Assembly (NCBI GenBank): GCA_033782935.1
Contig: JAWQEG010000489.1
Span: 7,501-71,500, forward strand
DNA length: 64,000 nucleotides
Source: Petrolisthes cinctipes
Lineage: Eukaryota > Arthropoda > Malacostraca > Decapoda > Porcellanidae
Direction: 5' to 3'
The notes below the pieces were generated by a model. That model had not been told where the DNA came from. It made no database searches and was given only the letters and a program-made list of their open reading frames with translations. The stretch's first letter is position 1. The number at the start of each line of letters is the position of its first letter. Made by a program: the position numbers and the translations under genes. Below, one piece after another: positions 1 to 12,800 of the stretch.

Positions 1-40
1 TATTATTATTATTATTTCATTTATTTTATTATTATTACAG

Positions 41-96
<56 letters not shown>

Positions 97-97
97 G
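1..97. repeat. (ATT)n microsatellite
   Basis: Nearly pure TAT/ATT trinucleotide repeat with a few interruptions. With the GA arrays it fills the start of the window; no exon of the neighbouring gene is visible before 776. Confidence 0.95.
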
Positions 98-207
98 TGT
101 TAAAAAAAAGTATTCCTATTATTATTGTACTGTAAAGAAAAGTTGTTATTATTATTATTATAGTACTGTGATGCTGATACCTGCTAACTTCATGGAGGCC
201 TCTTATG

Positions 208-209
<2 letters not shown>

Positions 210-301
<92 letters not shown>
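210..301. repeat. (GA)n microsatellite 1
   Basis: About 45 GA units with one TGA interruption at ~270. Its - strand gives a false LSLSLS frame. Confidence 0.97.
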
Positions 302-304
<3 letters not shown>

Positions 305-532
305 AAGAGGAGGTGTTGATGAAAAGGGAAAGGTGAGAGGTAAGAAATGAGATTGGATGTAGAGAGAACAAGTGAGAAAGGCAGTGTGGAGAGTAAGGAA
401 AAAGGAAAGGGGTGAGAATGAAAGGAAGGGAGGGAAGTGATGGCAGGGGAACGAAGGAAGGAAGGAAGGGGTGGAGAGAATTGACAGTGACGTGAGGCAG
501 GAGTGGATGTGAAGGGTGGAAGGGGAAGCAAG

Positions 533-534
<2 letters not shown>
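302..534. other. Purine-rich spacer between GA arrays
   Basis: The + strand is almost all A and G with GAAGG and GGAAG clusters, a degraded GA/GGAA tract. No coding sign. Confidence 0.7.
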
Positions 535-614
<80 letters not shown>

Positions 615-615
615 A
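535..615. repeat. (GA)n microsatellite 2 with a G run
   Basis: About 35 GA units followed by ten G. It is intronic or upstream of the first visible polycystin exon. Confidence 0.97.
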
Positions 616-775
616 CAACCATTTTAACTTATCTGTCAGTCTGTTTAGCTTACTCTTGACTATGTCTTGGAATTCCTTCGCAGATTTGGTACTCATCATT
701 GGTGTAGCTTTGTGAATCCTCAAAAATTAATTAAGAATGTTCAAGCATTAATTAGTCGTATTTCTTCTCCCCCAG

Positions 776-3700
776 AGCCACACGTGATGAACAAAGCGAG
801 TTACTTCAGATAGACGTGCTGTTCCTGAGTCAGCTAACGTCGACGGGCCTCCATAACTCAGTGTTGGTGCTGTACATGGACTTACTCTCCACACAATACC
901 CCTACATGCTCTACCTCACCACACACAACATGCGCACCAACAATACAGGATTCGCTCAACAGAAGATTGAATTTTCCCCCGCACCCAGCCTGGTGAGTGT
1001 GGTGGGACTTGTGGCGCATTGGGAGACCGACTAGGATACATGATTTCATTAATGACGGGGCACGGAATAACTTAAAGGGGTAATACTCTTTTGATTCATT
1101 AGAGTGCCTTAATTTTTCCAAAGTGTGCCAGGAAACAGAACCAGATTGATAACAATAATGATGGCCTGATACTTGGAATAGTTTTGAGGTATCAGATGCT
1201 CCAAATTTGCCATATCTGTGTTACCTCCTTAAGTGAATTTCATATAGGGATTGAGATGACTCGTATATATTAACTCTTACTTCCAGTGGCTCAGTGATTT
1301 ATTTTATACACTGTTCATCATGATATATTGAGGTTTGTTTTCTCTCTTCCACAGGGAATCTGCAGTGTACTGCGACTCAAGGACAGGGAAGGGCCTTGGT
1401 TCCGTGGGTCTTGTCTTGAGGTGGAGGGACACTACTATCCTGTACTGCTACAGTGGAGTTACCATTTCTTGTGGATGGGAGTCAAAACAGTCTTCTACCA
1501 TGGGTCCAGAACATCCATTGATTTTTCCCTTCCATCAGGACTGGAATCAAATGATTATAAGATTTATCTCTCTGTGAAGGCCATTGATGGGAAAGGTGTC
1601 TCCTACAAGTACCCATCTGATCTCCAGGTCTGGGTTGGGCCACAGTCACAAAGTGGTGATGATGTACTGAACATTTTCTGGGAAATTTCCAACTTACAGA
1701 TTGAGAGTCCTCCACTGCTCCTCCAGCATGTGCGATCCCTGACTTGGGAACTGAACCTTATCACCTCAAGTGATGTTACCCAGACCGTCCTTGACAACAT
1801 CCTGGCCATCGTCTTCTATGGCACCAGTTGTAAGGACAGCTTTGAAACGGTCACTTCTGATCCACTTTCCAATGAATACCATTCCTCAGACTTCCTTCTG
1901 GAGGTCAACCTTCTCAAGTCTTGTGCCCGAGACCACTTGGCAGAAATTGTAGCTGAAAACCCAGTGAGAGATGAGATGGAAGTGCTACAGGTGTTGACGG
2001 CTTTACAGATTATAATTGATGCCAAGGAAAACATCTCGAGCACAACATACCTACGAGTGATGTCAGCCATGCATGAAGCAGTCACCAGGATGTGGTTCTG
2101 CTATAACAATGAACTAAAGACCGAGGTATGATTTAAGGCTGTCACACTATCACCAGTTTTCTTAAGTCACATATAAAATAAACTCTTATAATTCACTTCT
2201 TGACTTTACTGTTTACTAAAGTAAGTTACATTCATGATATTCTCCCACTCACTGGCATGTGCTGATGTTTAGAAAGGAATCAAACCCCAGACCAACAAAT
2301 GAGACACAAGGGATCCCATGTCTTACAATTGCTAGCTTGGTGTTTAGTTCCTGAATGGAGTAACTTGATCATGTTTATAGGCAAAGGAATCTGAGATTAT
2401 TTGAAGAGGAAATTTTCTCATCTTTCTTCAGTTCATATTTACTGTACACTGTATGGATATATATATAATTATTTTTATCATATTATATTTAGACAGTGAC
2501 TCTTTGGTACACAAAGGATTCACAAGTGTTGCATGTGTGTTGGTATTTCAGTCTTGTAGTGCTCCACATTTATTTGAACTTTGAACTATACTTATACTGT
2601 CAGGTTACTGTTGGGTCTTGAGGTGTGAAGTGTAGAACTGCATCAGATTTCTGAATACTGAGTGATTATGAGAGATTTTTTTTATACAAACAAGACAGTT
2701 ACTGGTTGTTGTTATTGTCTACATTTTTATTGCATGCCATTTTTTTTTTCCATGCATCAAATATATATGCATTAGATATATATGATATTTAATGCATTGT
2801 TATTTTGATGTATGTTTTCTTATAGACCTTGATATATTTGCTAATTTCTTGCACACTATAATAAATTGTGGTAGAGGAAATCAGAATAACACCAATACTG
2901 TATGTAGAATATACTGTAACCAAATTTCAATATCATTACAGTCATGCCTTTGGAAGTTAGTTGCTTATTGTCACTGAGTTTGTTGTTGTTTACAGGCAAC
3001 ACAGGAATACTTTGTCCTGGCTTCTGCTATGCTGGACAAGCAGACTGAGATCTATGATTGGAACAGCACATCAGTGAAGCTTAGTCAGACAATCATATCC
3101 CACCTGATGGCCGTCATGGAACTGGAGACGAGTGGACGGTTCTTGGAGGAGGAGCCTCTGACTTGGTACACCAATACCCTCACCTACCATGGCTACTGGG
3201 CCGAGGCTGAGGATATCAACAGATGGGAGGAGAGTGTACCATTTGTCATCCAGCCCATCAATGTACTACATGGAGTGTACCTGGTTCAGTCCCTCATCCA
3301 CAAACAGTCACCTTACAGACTGCCCCAGGACCCCATCACCTCAGATGTGGTCAACCTTGCTGTCCATATCCCTCATTTCACCCTCCCACTCACGGTCAAG
3401 GTGAGCTTAGAGTCCTCCTCAGTACTACATGTAAATTGGCAGAGCTTGTTAGCCTGAAAGAATGATAGTGCAGTAGTTTAATGTAATTTATTTATGGAAA
3501 TTTGCTTATTAATTATTTCTGTATTCGCAGTATAGTGTACAGTGCAAACACTGAATATAGGAGCATAATATTGATCGAACATTTAGTCACATTTAAATCA
3601 AAGTGTACTTCTATAAAAAGATGTAGCTCTGTCTGAAATCCTCATTTATTTATAGATATATTTCTCATAGTTGACACTAATCTTGGGATGTTTGTCAAGA

Positions 3701-6700
3701 TCAAATATAACATAACGTAAACTAATAAACACCAATTCTCTGACCCTCCCAAAAGATGAGGCTGCAGCACTCCCTCCTGCGTGCTGGTGAGAACTATGAC
3801 TTCCGACGGGAGGGTGAGCTGATCCCTGGGCTGCTGAGTGTGTATGAGCTTCATGTGAAACCCAAACACCAACCTTTGGCATTCCACGTCCTCCTCCAGA
3901 TCACCAACCTCCCTCACTTTGGCTCTGCAGCTGCAGCTGTCATCCTTATATGGTGAGTCAGGTCTGCATGTTAATACTATATAGTATAATACTTAAGTTA
4001 CTTATCTACAAGAATATGGAGAAAGGAAAAGTGGTATGGATATTTTAAAAACAAAATCTTATGTGGTGTATTGTATAAATGTGCAAAGGTATGTATTATT
4101 ACTCAAATACAGTAGTCTTTCTATTTCTTTAATTGTATAAATTATAGCTTTGTATTAAATTTCATATCCGATATAGTATAAAATCTGGGTGACACTTCTT
4201 GTACTGTATGCAATATTCTGTCAATTTTGAGAGATGTACAGATTCTCATAAAAATATGTACTGTACAGTATGCTTTATCATTTATAATATTGTACGCTAC
4301 TTTACATTCTGTATAATGGGAGAATTATCTGACACATTTAGTTAGCTACCAACTTTCTGCAGTTTCATATATGATAAATTTTGGTAATTTGTTTTGTATA
4401 TTTCTATTCAAGCCTTGGTTCTGTAAATAGATCAGGCAATGATTTTGAGAGAGTACAAAGTGTGATGTTGCAATACAGTACTTGTATATACTGTAGGTGG
4501 TGTGTTTGTGTAGATGGTATGGCATAGCTATATTCAAAGTGTTTGGTTTTTGTTATATGAATCACAGTTCTGCCAGTGATGTTTCTACACCACTGATGTA
4601 CTCTATTGTATTACACTTAGAGTCTACAGTATATTTGTGTAGGTGACCGTGAATGTGCACAGCTATTAATGTTATGCTTGTCACTCAGTGGATAATAGTC
4701 ACACATCTGGCAAATTAAGCCTCTTGATACATTATTACTTTGGATGTTCACCAGCACCTTGAGGAAAACTGATTGTAATAATAAAAAAAGGCTTGATGGA
4801 TGTACAGTGCTTAGTTTAGGCTTTGATCAATTATGTGTAATGACAGTGGGGTTTCTCCTAATATTGTAGAGTAAAGGGATGTGTAAAGTCTACAGTTGTG
4901 ACCAAAAGTTCTGTTGTCTCTTCTGTCAGATTTGATTTTTAATGAAACATAGTCAATTCTTTTGCTTGACTGCAACTCATAATATCATGAATTTCTAAAA
5001 GTATAATATTAGTACAGAAATCTCATTTGTTCATGACATTTGTGATCTCAAGCATTCACCATTCAACACAAATGGCAACACAACTTCTGACCATGACAGT
5101 ACATTCCTCAGTTATGAGTATGAACATATATCAGCATAGTCTGATGCATTAACAGGTGATAATAAACATGGTATTAAGCAGTATGGGTTTAAAGAACATA
5201 GCTTTAGTAAGGAATACAATCTTGTGTTTAGATTATACTTTTGCAGTTGACGATTCTTAACCCGGTTTGTTTCGGACTACTTGTGCTGAAATATTTCCAA
5301 TTTCTAAGACTGGAATTCTATGTGGAGAAAAATGGTTTATAGATGTGTGAAACATAATGAAATAACAACATCTGGATAAAATTTTGGATCACACCTGTGC
5401 AGTAGTAATAACTAGTGCTAATAAACATAGAGTATCTATAGTATTAAGTAGTGTTAAGAATGTAAGAATGTACTGGATGGTGTGTTGCTGACAGCACTAC
5501 ATCAAGGCACTATAGAACAGGTGATGGACGTGATAAAGCATCAGCCTAGCCTCCTGGATCCTTGCCCAGCCATGTGTTACAAGTCGTTGAGCAAAGCTTC
5601 AGGGGGTTTAGGAGGATGTGCTATTCTTCAGGAAAACACTAAGGACATCTATGAAACAAGATATGGAGTTGGAATATTTCCTTTCTTCTAATCACCAGGA
5701 TACATTGGTTTACCTCTAATGTGACAAATATGAAAAGGAAAGTTGAGTGTTCTGTAGATGAGTACAGTCCTTGCTTTGGGAGGTTCTACTCTATGATATC
5801 TGGAGACTTGTGGAATTGCCTTTTACCCATAACCATATCAAGCTGGACCAAGCTATTGCAAGATGCAGTATCTTGATGTGCAATAAATCAAACTGATGGA
5901 AGAAAAATTGAATGGAGGGTTTAGCTTCATCCTTCCTCGTCCCTACACAAAGTGGGATCAAGACTAGAGATTCCAGACATTACCATTCACTTGTCAAGAA
6001 AGATACAGCTTCATTACACACCTTTAACACAATATTTCAACCATAGGAATTGTACTAGATTTGTAATGAACCTTCCTTCACCATGATGACTGAATAGTAC
6101 AGTTGTGGAAACAGTATCCAGCCATTACAGAACAGCAAGATCAGCCTGGCCCTCCCCCACCTGAGACTTGCTTTGGACCTTTGTTCGCTTTATTAGGTGA
6201 GCAAAGTTTCAGGTGTGTGGAGGTTGGGTGCGCTCATCACTAAAACAATGACTTCAAACTGCACCAGCATCAGTAATGTATGATTGTAGGGAATTGTGTA
6301 CTGTGTTGTGCTATATATTCACAAAAACAAAGATTATTCTGCATGTTTGGCTCTGTTGGGTGTCTGAAAGAAAACTCTGGATTATATTCTCTATGTACAG
6401 TACAATTTTTAATTGATTTATCTGGTATGTTATACTTCATTTGAACATAAAAGTGCAGAATAGTTTTTGAGCATGGATACAGTACAGCTGGAGTTATTTA
6501 CCCTGTATACAGTTTATATAAGCAATGATATATGATGTTCTTTACTGTATTTTGTCCAATTCCAGTACAGTACTGTGTGTCTGAATTTTTTTATGTACTT
6601 CTACTGTACTGTTCTGTATTTACATGCTTGTGATTGTGGTATTGGGACCTCTGGTGTATTCTTATATATCCTTGTATACAAAGAGTTGCCTACTTTATTA

Positions 6701-6885
6701 AAATAACCTCATTACCTTTTCCTCAACAGTGAAAGTCTCCAGAATCTGCAGCAGCCACTGTACCAACAAGAGATCATGGCAACACAGGTACCCTCACAAG
6801 CCCTCCTTTATGTCCCTCCATACAACCTCACTCTGGGCAAAAAATACCTCGTCATTATGGATAAAAACAGCTATGAGAATAATTG
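776..6885 (+). CDS. Polycystin exons 1-5: REJ/GAIN-like ectodomain
   Basis: The first five visible exons encode about residues 1-582 of the visible chain. They are extracellular by their position before the GPS and first helix. Weak resemblance to receptor-for-egg-jelly modules comes from the mix of short beta-like segments, scattered cysteines and WF..GSC-type patches. The part running up to the GPS is what is called the GAIN domain in related proteins. No catalytic motif is visible. Exon 2 (771 nt) is large and uninterrupted, as REJ-coding exons often are. Exons 4-6 all join in phase 2, which supports the chain. The domain name is inferred mainly from order; the coding status is well supported. 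Confidence 0.75.
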
Positions 6886-9800
6886 GTGAGTGGTGGTAAA
6901 GTACAGTACAGTATAGGTAGCATTTTGGACTTAATGACCAGCCAATCTAGCCTGCTCAATTGACTAGGAACACCAGGCCTGACAACCCCCTAACCCCCGA
7001 CCTGCCAACCCTTTATCCCTAACCTACCAACCCCAAACTCTCAACCTATCAACCCCAAACTCTCAACCTACCAACCCCAAACTCTCAACCTACCAACCCC
7101 AAACTCTCAACCTACCAACACCTTACCCCAACCTGCCAACCCCTTACCCCAACCTGCCAACCCCTTACCCCAACCTGTCAACACCTTACCCCAACCTGCC
7201 AACCCCTTACCCTTCAATGGTACTAATTGGGATCTGTTTCATGGCATAATATGAAGGAATTACAGGCCTTCTAATTAACCAACAAAAAATTCTCCCTTTA
7301 AGTGTGCTATGACCCGCAAGTTTTATTAATGCTTTCTTCCTCCCTCAGGGCACGTCACAACAGAACCGGTGATACTCAAGGGGCAGAGTTCAAAGTGAGC
7401 GCTTGGTGGTCCAGCTGTCTGGTCTGGAACGATATGGAGTGGGACCCTCACTTGTGCTCTGTTGTCAGTACTGAGTCATCATGGGATTACACCACATGCA
7501 GGTATAATATAGTACAGTACTTGATATTATAATAGAAGACCCTTAATTTTCTTGAGAACATGTTTTAGTACAGCTTAATCGATCATGGTCTGCTAATTGT
7601 TCTTGGTTAACCCACTATGTAACTCTGCTAAGGAACATGAGTATTTAACACCCCGCTCTGCAAGGTGTCGTGGTCTTGTCTGTAGAGTTTATAGCTCCCG
7701 TGGTACACAAGTCTCTAAGAATATTAGTATTACAGTCGTTTAGCTGTGCATGGTTGGACAAATGAACAGACAGACACAACTGCTGCATTTCGTATTACAG
7801 TACTGTAGTATAGATTGTTCAAATATGGGTCAACTTTCAGATTAATATTTGTGAATGTTTTAAATTTCGGCGTACACTGTTGAAATTAGATAGCATTCTT
7901 ATAATAGCATATTATGTCTTACAAACCTGGTGTAAATCAACTGCTATGACATATTGAGCCTCCATATTATAAAATAAACTAACTGAGCCTGGCATCTGCC
8001 ATGATCATTCCTATGATGGGGTGTAAATACTGTAATGTGGAAGGAAATGTCTACAATTTCATTATAAAGTAGGCACTGCACAAACAGTTTCTTTTATGAT
8101 TAGTGTGTCTACTTTCACATCAGATGTCTATTGAACCCAACTAAGACAATAGTACTAATCTCACTAAAACTAATTTTAACTTACAGTTGCCAGTCCCAAC
8201 ACACTGTCTATGGTGCCCATACTCTGCCAATACTGGAAGAGGAGAGTAAAATGGCAGTCAATGAATTGATGCTGTGTGAGACCTTCATGGCACTGTACTT
8301 CCTGGTGGGTGTTGGTATAACATACATGGTCCTGGCACTTCTCCTGCACACCTCAGAGCGACACAGGCTCAGACGACGCAACATTTGGCTCCGAGACAAC
8401 CGACCTGAACATGACTGGGCGTACCTTCTTACCATCAAGACTGGCACTCAGTGGAATGCTGGCACCACATCCAAGGTATTACAGTACAGTATATATCAAT
8501 TCAGAACTATACTGTATGTAAAGCCATGGCTGAAAGTCCATGAGCAGGGGGTGGTGCAAAGCCACAGCCAATACTGGGCGGAGAGTCTGAACAAGATAAG
8601 TTTCCACACCCCTCTGACCGTGGTAGCTCGCAGCTGAACGAATTGTTAGTAATGTTGTTTTGGCATATTTTTTTGTTCTTAGAATTACAAGAGATAGCTG
8701 TACCTTCTGCTCATGGACTTTCAGCCATGGCTGTATACCTTATAATGTCCCCCAGGGGTATTTGATTTGTTGAGTAATGTAATCTGAGTTTTTATATGTT
8801 TGCTTGATATGAGAGATGGTAATAAAACATGTTGATTGCAGGTGTATGCCATACTTCACGGAACACATGGTATGAGTGAGACGAGAGAGCTTCAGTCAAA
8901 GCAGACAGGTCAGCTCTTTACTCGTGGAGCTCTCTGCACTTTCATATTGACGTAAGTGAATATATGCTTAGTACTTAATCAGTTTTACAGTGCTATGATA
9001 TATGTTGCCAGTTGTTATTTATTGAAGAGGAACTGAAATATTATACTATATAGGAAGTTCTATTGCATAGTTTTGAGAAGAAAGCTCATTACTCTTTGTA
9101 GTACAGTACAGTATTGGAGATCTAAAGTGAATACTGTACAGTTTGTGATGTTGATGAAAACAAATGCAGCAAGTTAACTCTTTTTCACTTTGTTGATATA
9201 CTGTATGATGGATAAAGGATTTAGCTACAGCACTGTACTCTTATGCACTAGCTCATTGTGCTGTCTTCAAAGAAATACCTTCTACAAAGTACACTAGACA
9301 GTAAAATGTTAAAACACTTTGGAGTTGAAAATTGATGGCTGTGAGGAGGAGGGTTATAAGGAACTTTTTGGGTAAAGTATGAGAACAATATTTTCCACAA
9401 TTTGTCTTTGTAACAGAGATTTATTAGTCCATAAATGTTAGCCAATTACATTTTTAATGCTTTCCAGTTTACCAAAGCCATAATTTTCATAATCAAAACC
9501 CCACTTGTGCTTGCTTGACCACAAAATGAAAAAAAAGTTTTTTAAAAAATATGGAAGACTGTGCTGTACATACACTGGAGATGAAATTCACTTTAGAATA
9601 TATAGTTTACAAATACAATACAGCACATGTTAAAAATAAATATGTCAATCTTTTTACAACAGAACCCCTGAACCATTGGGTGACATCCTGAAGGTACAGG
9701 TGTGGCATGACAACAGTGGTGGTGATGCCAGTGGATGGTTTGTGTGTGAGGTGAGCGTTGCAGACCTGGTGTTGGGTGCCTGCTATGTCTATCCTTGTTA

Positions 9801-12800
9801 CCGCTGGCTCTCAGTCCAGGCTGATGATGCCAAGGTGGAGAGGGAAATTACGCTAGAGAGTCCTACTACATTCTTACAGGTAATTTGAGGTTTGAAAACT
9901 TAATTATTGTTTTAGGTTCTTAGCCTATAAAAGTCCTACACTTAAGAATTTTCATGTTGGAGGTTACATACTTATACATTTTTATCAGACCTGAGAATTC
10001 TTCCATTTCCTCTCATCACGTAGGTGTAGATTATTCATAGATTTATTGTATTGGATTAGTTCCATTATCTATATGCCAGTAAGGGATGAGGCACAAATCC
10101 CTTGGGTGTACCTTGAATTTTCATATATATTTTACTGTCTCATTCCTTGGCAAATGTGACCTAGGGAGCCGTATACAAGAACGCTGATGGTGTGGTAATG
10201 GTACAATGACTCCCTTGACACATTACTGTACAGAGCCATTGTACTGGTACTGTGCCAGCATCAACACCACGAATATTCTTGCATACGGCCCAAGCATGGT
10301 CATGGTATCCTTCTTTCTTTAGTGACTTTCTCATTCTTCTTGGGCAGGACTTTGAGCACTTCCTGCCACAATATGCCAGTGAACACATGCTGTGGACGTC
10401 GCTGCTCACCACTTCCAGCACTGCCAAGCTTTACCGACTCCAGCGACTCACCATCTGCCTAATTGTCTGCCTCTGCCTTGGAACCATCTCCCTCAATATT
10501 GTTCAGGTAAATTACTCCATATATTCTCTTCAAAAGCATGCAGCAATTTAAAATACAGATTCAGGTAGTTTTTAGGGTGATATGTTTTTGTAATCCTCAA
10601 CATTGATCAGGACAGTTTTTGCCAGTTATAAGAAAGTTTAGTTGAGTGCTCTGAATATTACTTTAGTATTGCTAGATGCTATATCCTTCATGGCTACAGG
10701 TACCACAACCAATACAAAAGATATATTTGTACTGTATTTGTGTAACTTCTCCAATCATTCTTTCACCTTTTCCCTTTATCTAGAATTATCCCTCACCTCC
10801 TCCTCCTCCTCCTCCACCCTGCCACTCCATTTGCATGCTACCCATGGTGAAATATCATCTTTAGTTTCTGGTACTGTACAATGAACTTATATTGGCACTT
10901 TCCCTTGCAGAACACAAACACAGAGCATACTATGATGGTTCCTGACATGCACATTGAGCCCCTCTACTATGGTATTATTATCGCTGCTGCCCTCCTCCCT
11001 GTACAGTGGCTTCTTGAGATGATATTCAAGATGAGCAACAGACTGGTGAGTGCTGACATTATCACTGATTTGTAAAGGTTGTGTGGTATCTAATAATTCT
11101 GGCAGTCAAAATTGCAGTTTTAGCCTAAATTAAAGAATTGTGACAGTATTCTGAAACTATTAATGTATGAGAAAAAATAACATACAATTACAAGCCACAA
11201 ATCTTCAGCTAAAATGCATAGTCAGCTTAAATGTATTGTCTGTTTGCAATGTTGGTGTAAACAGAGGTAGTGAAAACAATTGAGCAGGTGGGTGTGGCCC
11301 ATATTGTGTGTGTAAGTACAGTATGTGTCGAGGAGTATGAGATGAATGTTGGCCAGACCCAGGACTGGAATGCAGGAAATATAGACTACTGTATACTGTA
11401 ATCACCTTTTGAGTTAGTTAAGACACAACAGATATTAATACAAATAAAAAACAATGGCATTCAATTATACTTGCTTTATGACATATCCTGCCAGATTTAT
11501 AAAAGTGTCAAAAGATAATCTCAACAGCACAAGTTTCAGCTTCTGTTGATAGAAAATAATTAGAATATGAAGGGAAGAAAAAAAATGAAAAGCTTCTTCA
11601 TATTTTTACATAAAATGTATAGGGTATTTGAAATATCCTAAGGCCAGTCCTGGAGATGATAAGTGGAGTTTTGGGCCCCATTGGGAACACTGAGGGTTAT
11701 GTTAAAAATATTTTTCAGTGTTCACAAAGAATGGGATGGTTAATGTGTGAAGTTTTGAGAAAGAGTGGCTTGGAGTATGGACACAAGTACTGTACAGTAA
11801 TTTGTCAAGTTTAAAAAACATACACAGTATTTAGATGCCATCCATAAAACTTGTAAGCATGTCTTACACTCAAGAGACCAATTCATATTGTACACAAATG
11901 AGCAATGAAGTGTGTATATGTACGTTTATACCTCATTTGTAATTATTTATTATTCACAGGAGGAGAAAGAGTACAATGACAAAGCTGTATTGGAGACCCT
12001 GAGAGCCACACAAACAACACAGGTCAAGAGTGAATACAAGTCCAAGGAGGAAAGTGAAGAAGTTGTCCAGGAATTCAATAACGGGCAAAACATCTATGAT
12101 CCAAATGCACAGATTTGGCGTAACCTGACTAGATGGGCACAGACGGCTGAACTCAAGGGAGACGTGACAAGCTTCCTCCACCCGTCCCTAAGGCTAGATG
12201 GAGAATGGCTTGAAGGGATGCAAGTCACTCAGAGGACAACAACACTAGGCCCTGGAGTTGAGGCACCAGACATCACCTCTTGTGACGATGGGGTTGGAGT
12301 CGGTAATCTTGAATCTTTGGATGTAGAACTAGGCCAACAGAATCCCTCAGCAGCTGTAAATCCCGACCACCACCACACCGAGGAAGGTAATGGGAAGTGC
12401 ACCTCTCAGCATATGCACTCTGCTAACAGGGCCCGCAATCTCTTGTCCTCCATCTTGCGGTTTGTGAGAGGAGTTAGAGGAAGGAGAGACAGGATCATAC
12501 AGGAGGATGCACAAAAAGAGGAGGAAGAGGAAGAAGAGGAGGAGGAGGCGGAGGAAGAAGAGGATGAGAGAGATGAGCTCAATGTGTCGTCAAGCCTTAC
12601 CTTTATCCTGTCCCAGTGTGTTGGTTGGATTGTCTGCTGCCTCTTTGTGGGTGAGTTGACTGCATACTTTACATTACTTCCCTTATCTCCCAGTCATAAC
12701 TGAGGTGTTTATAACTTAACTGCTTCAGAAAAATTCTTAATGATAATGCCAGGATGCTTGAGATTATCATATAATTTGTTAATCAGATTTTCAGTATACT

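Noticed and set aside
21..723. Open frames of repeated Leu-Ser or Arg-Glu
   Set aside because: They are translations of GA and ATT microsatellites with no splice or codon evidence.
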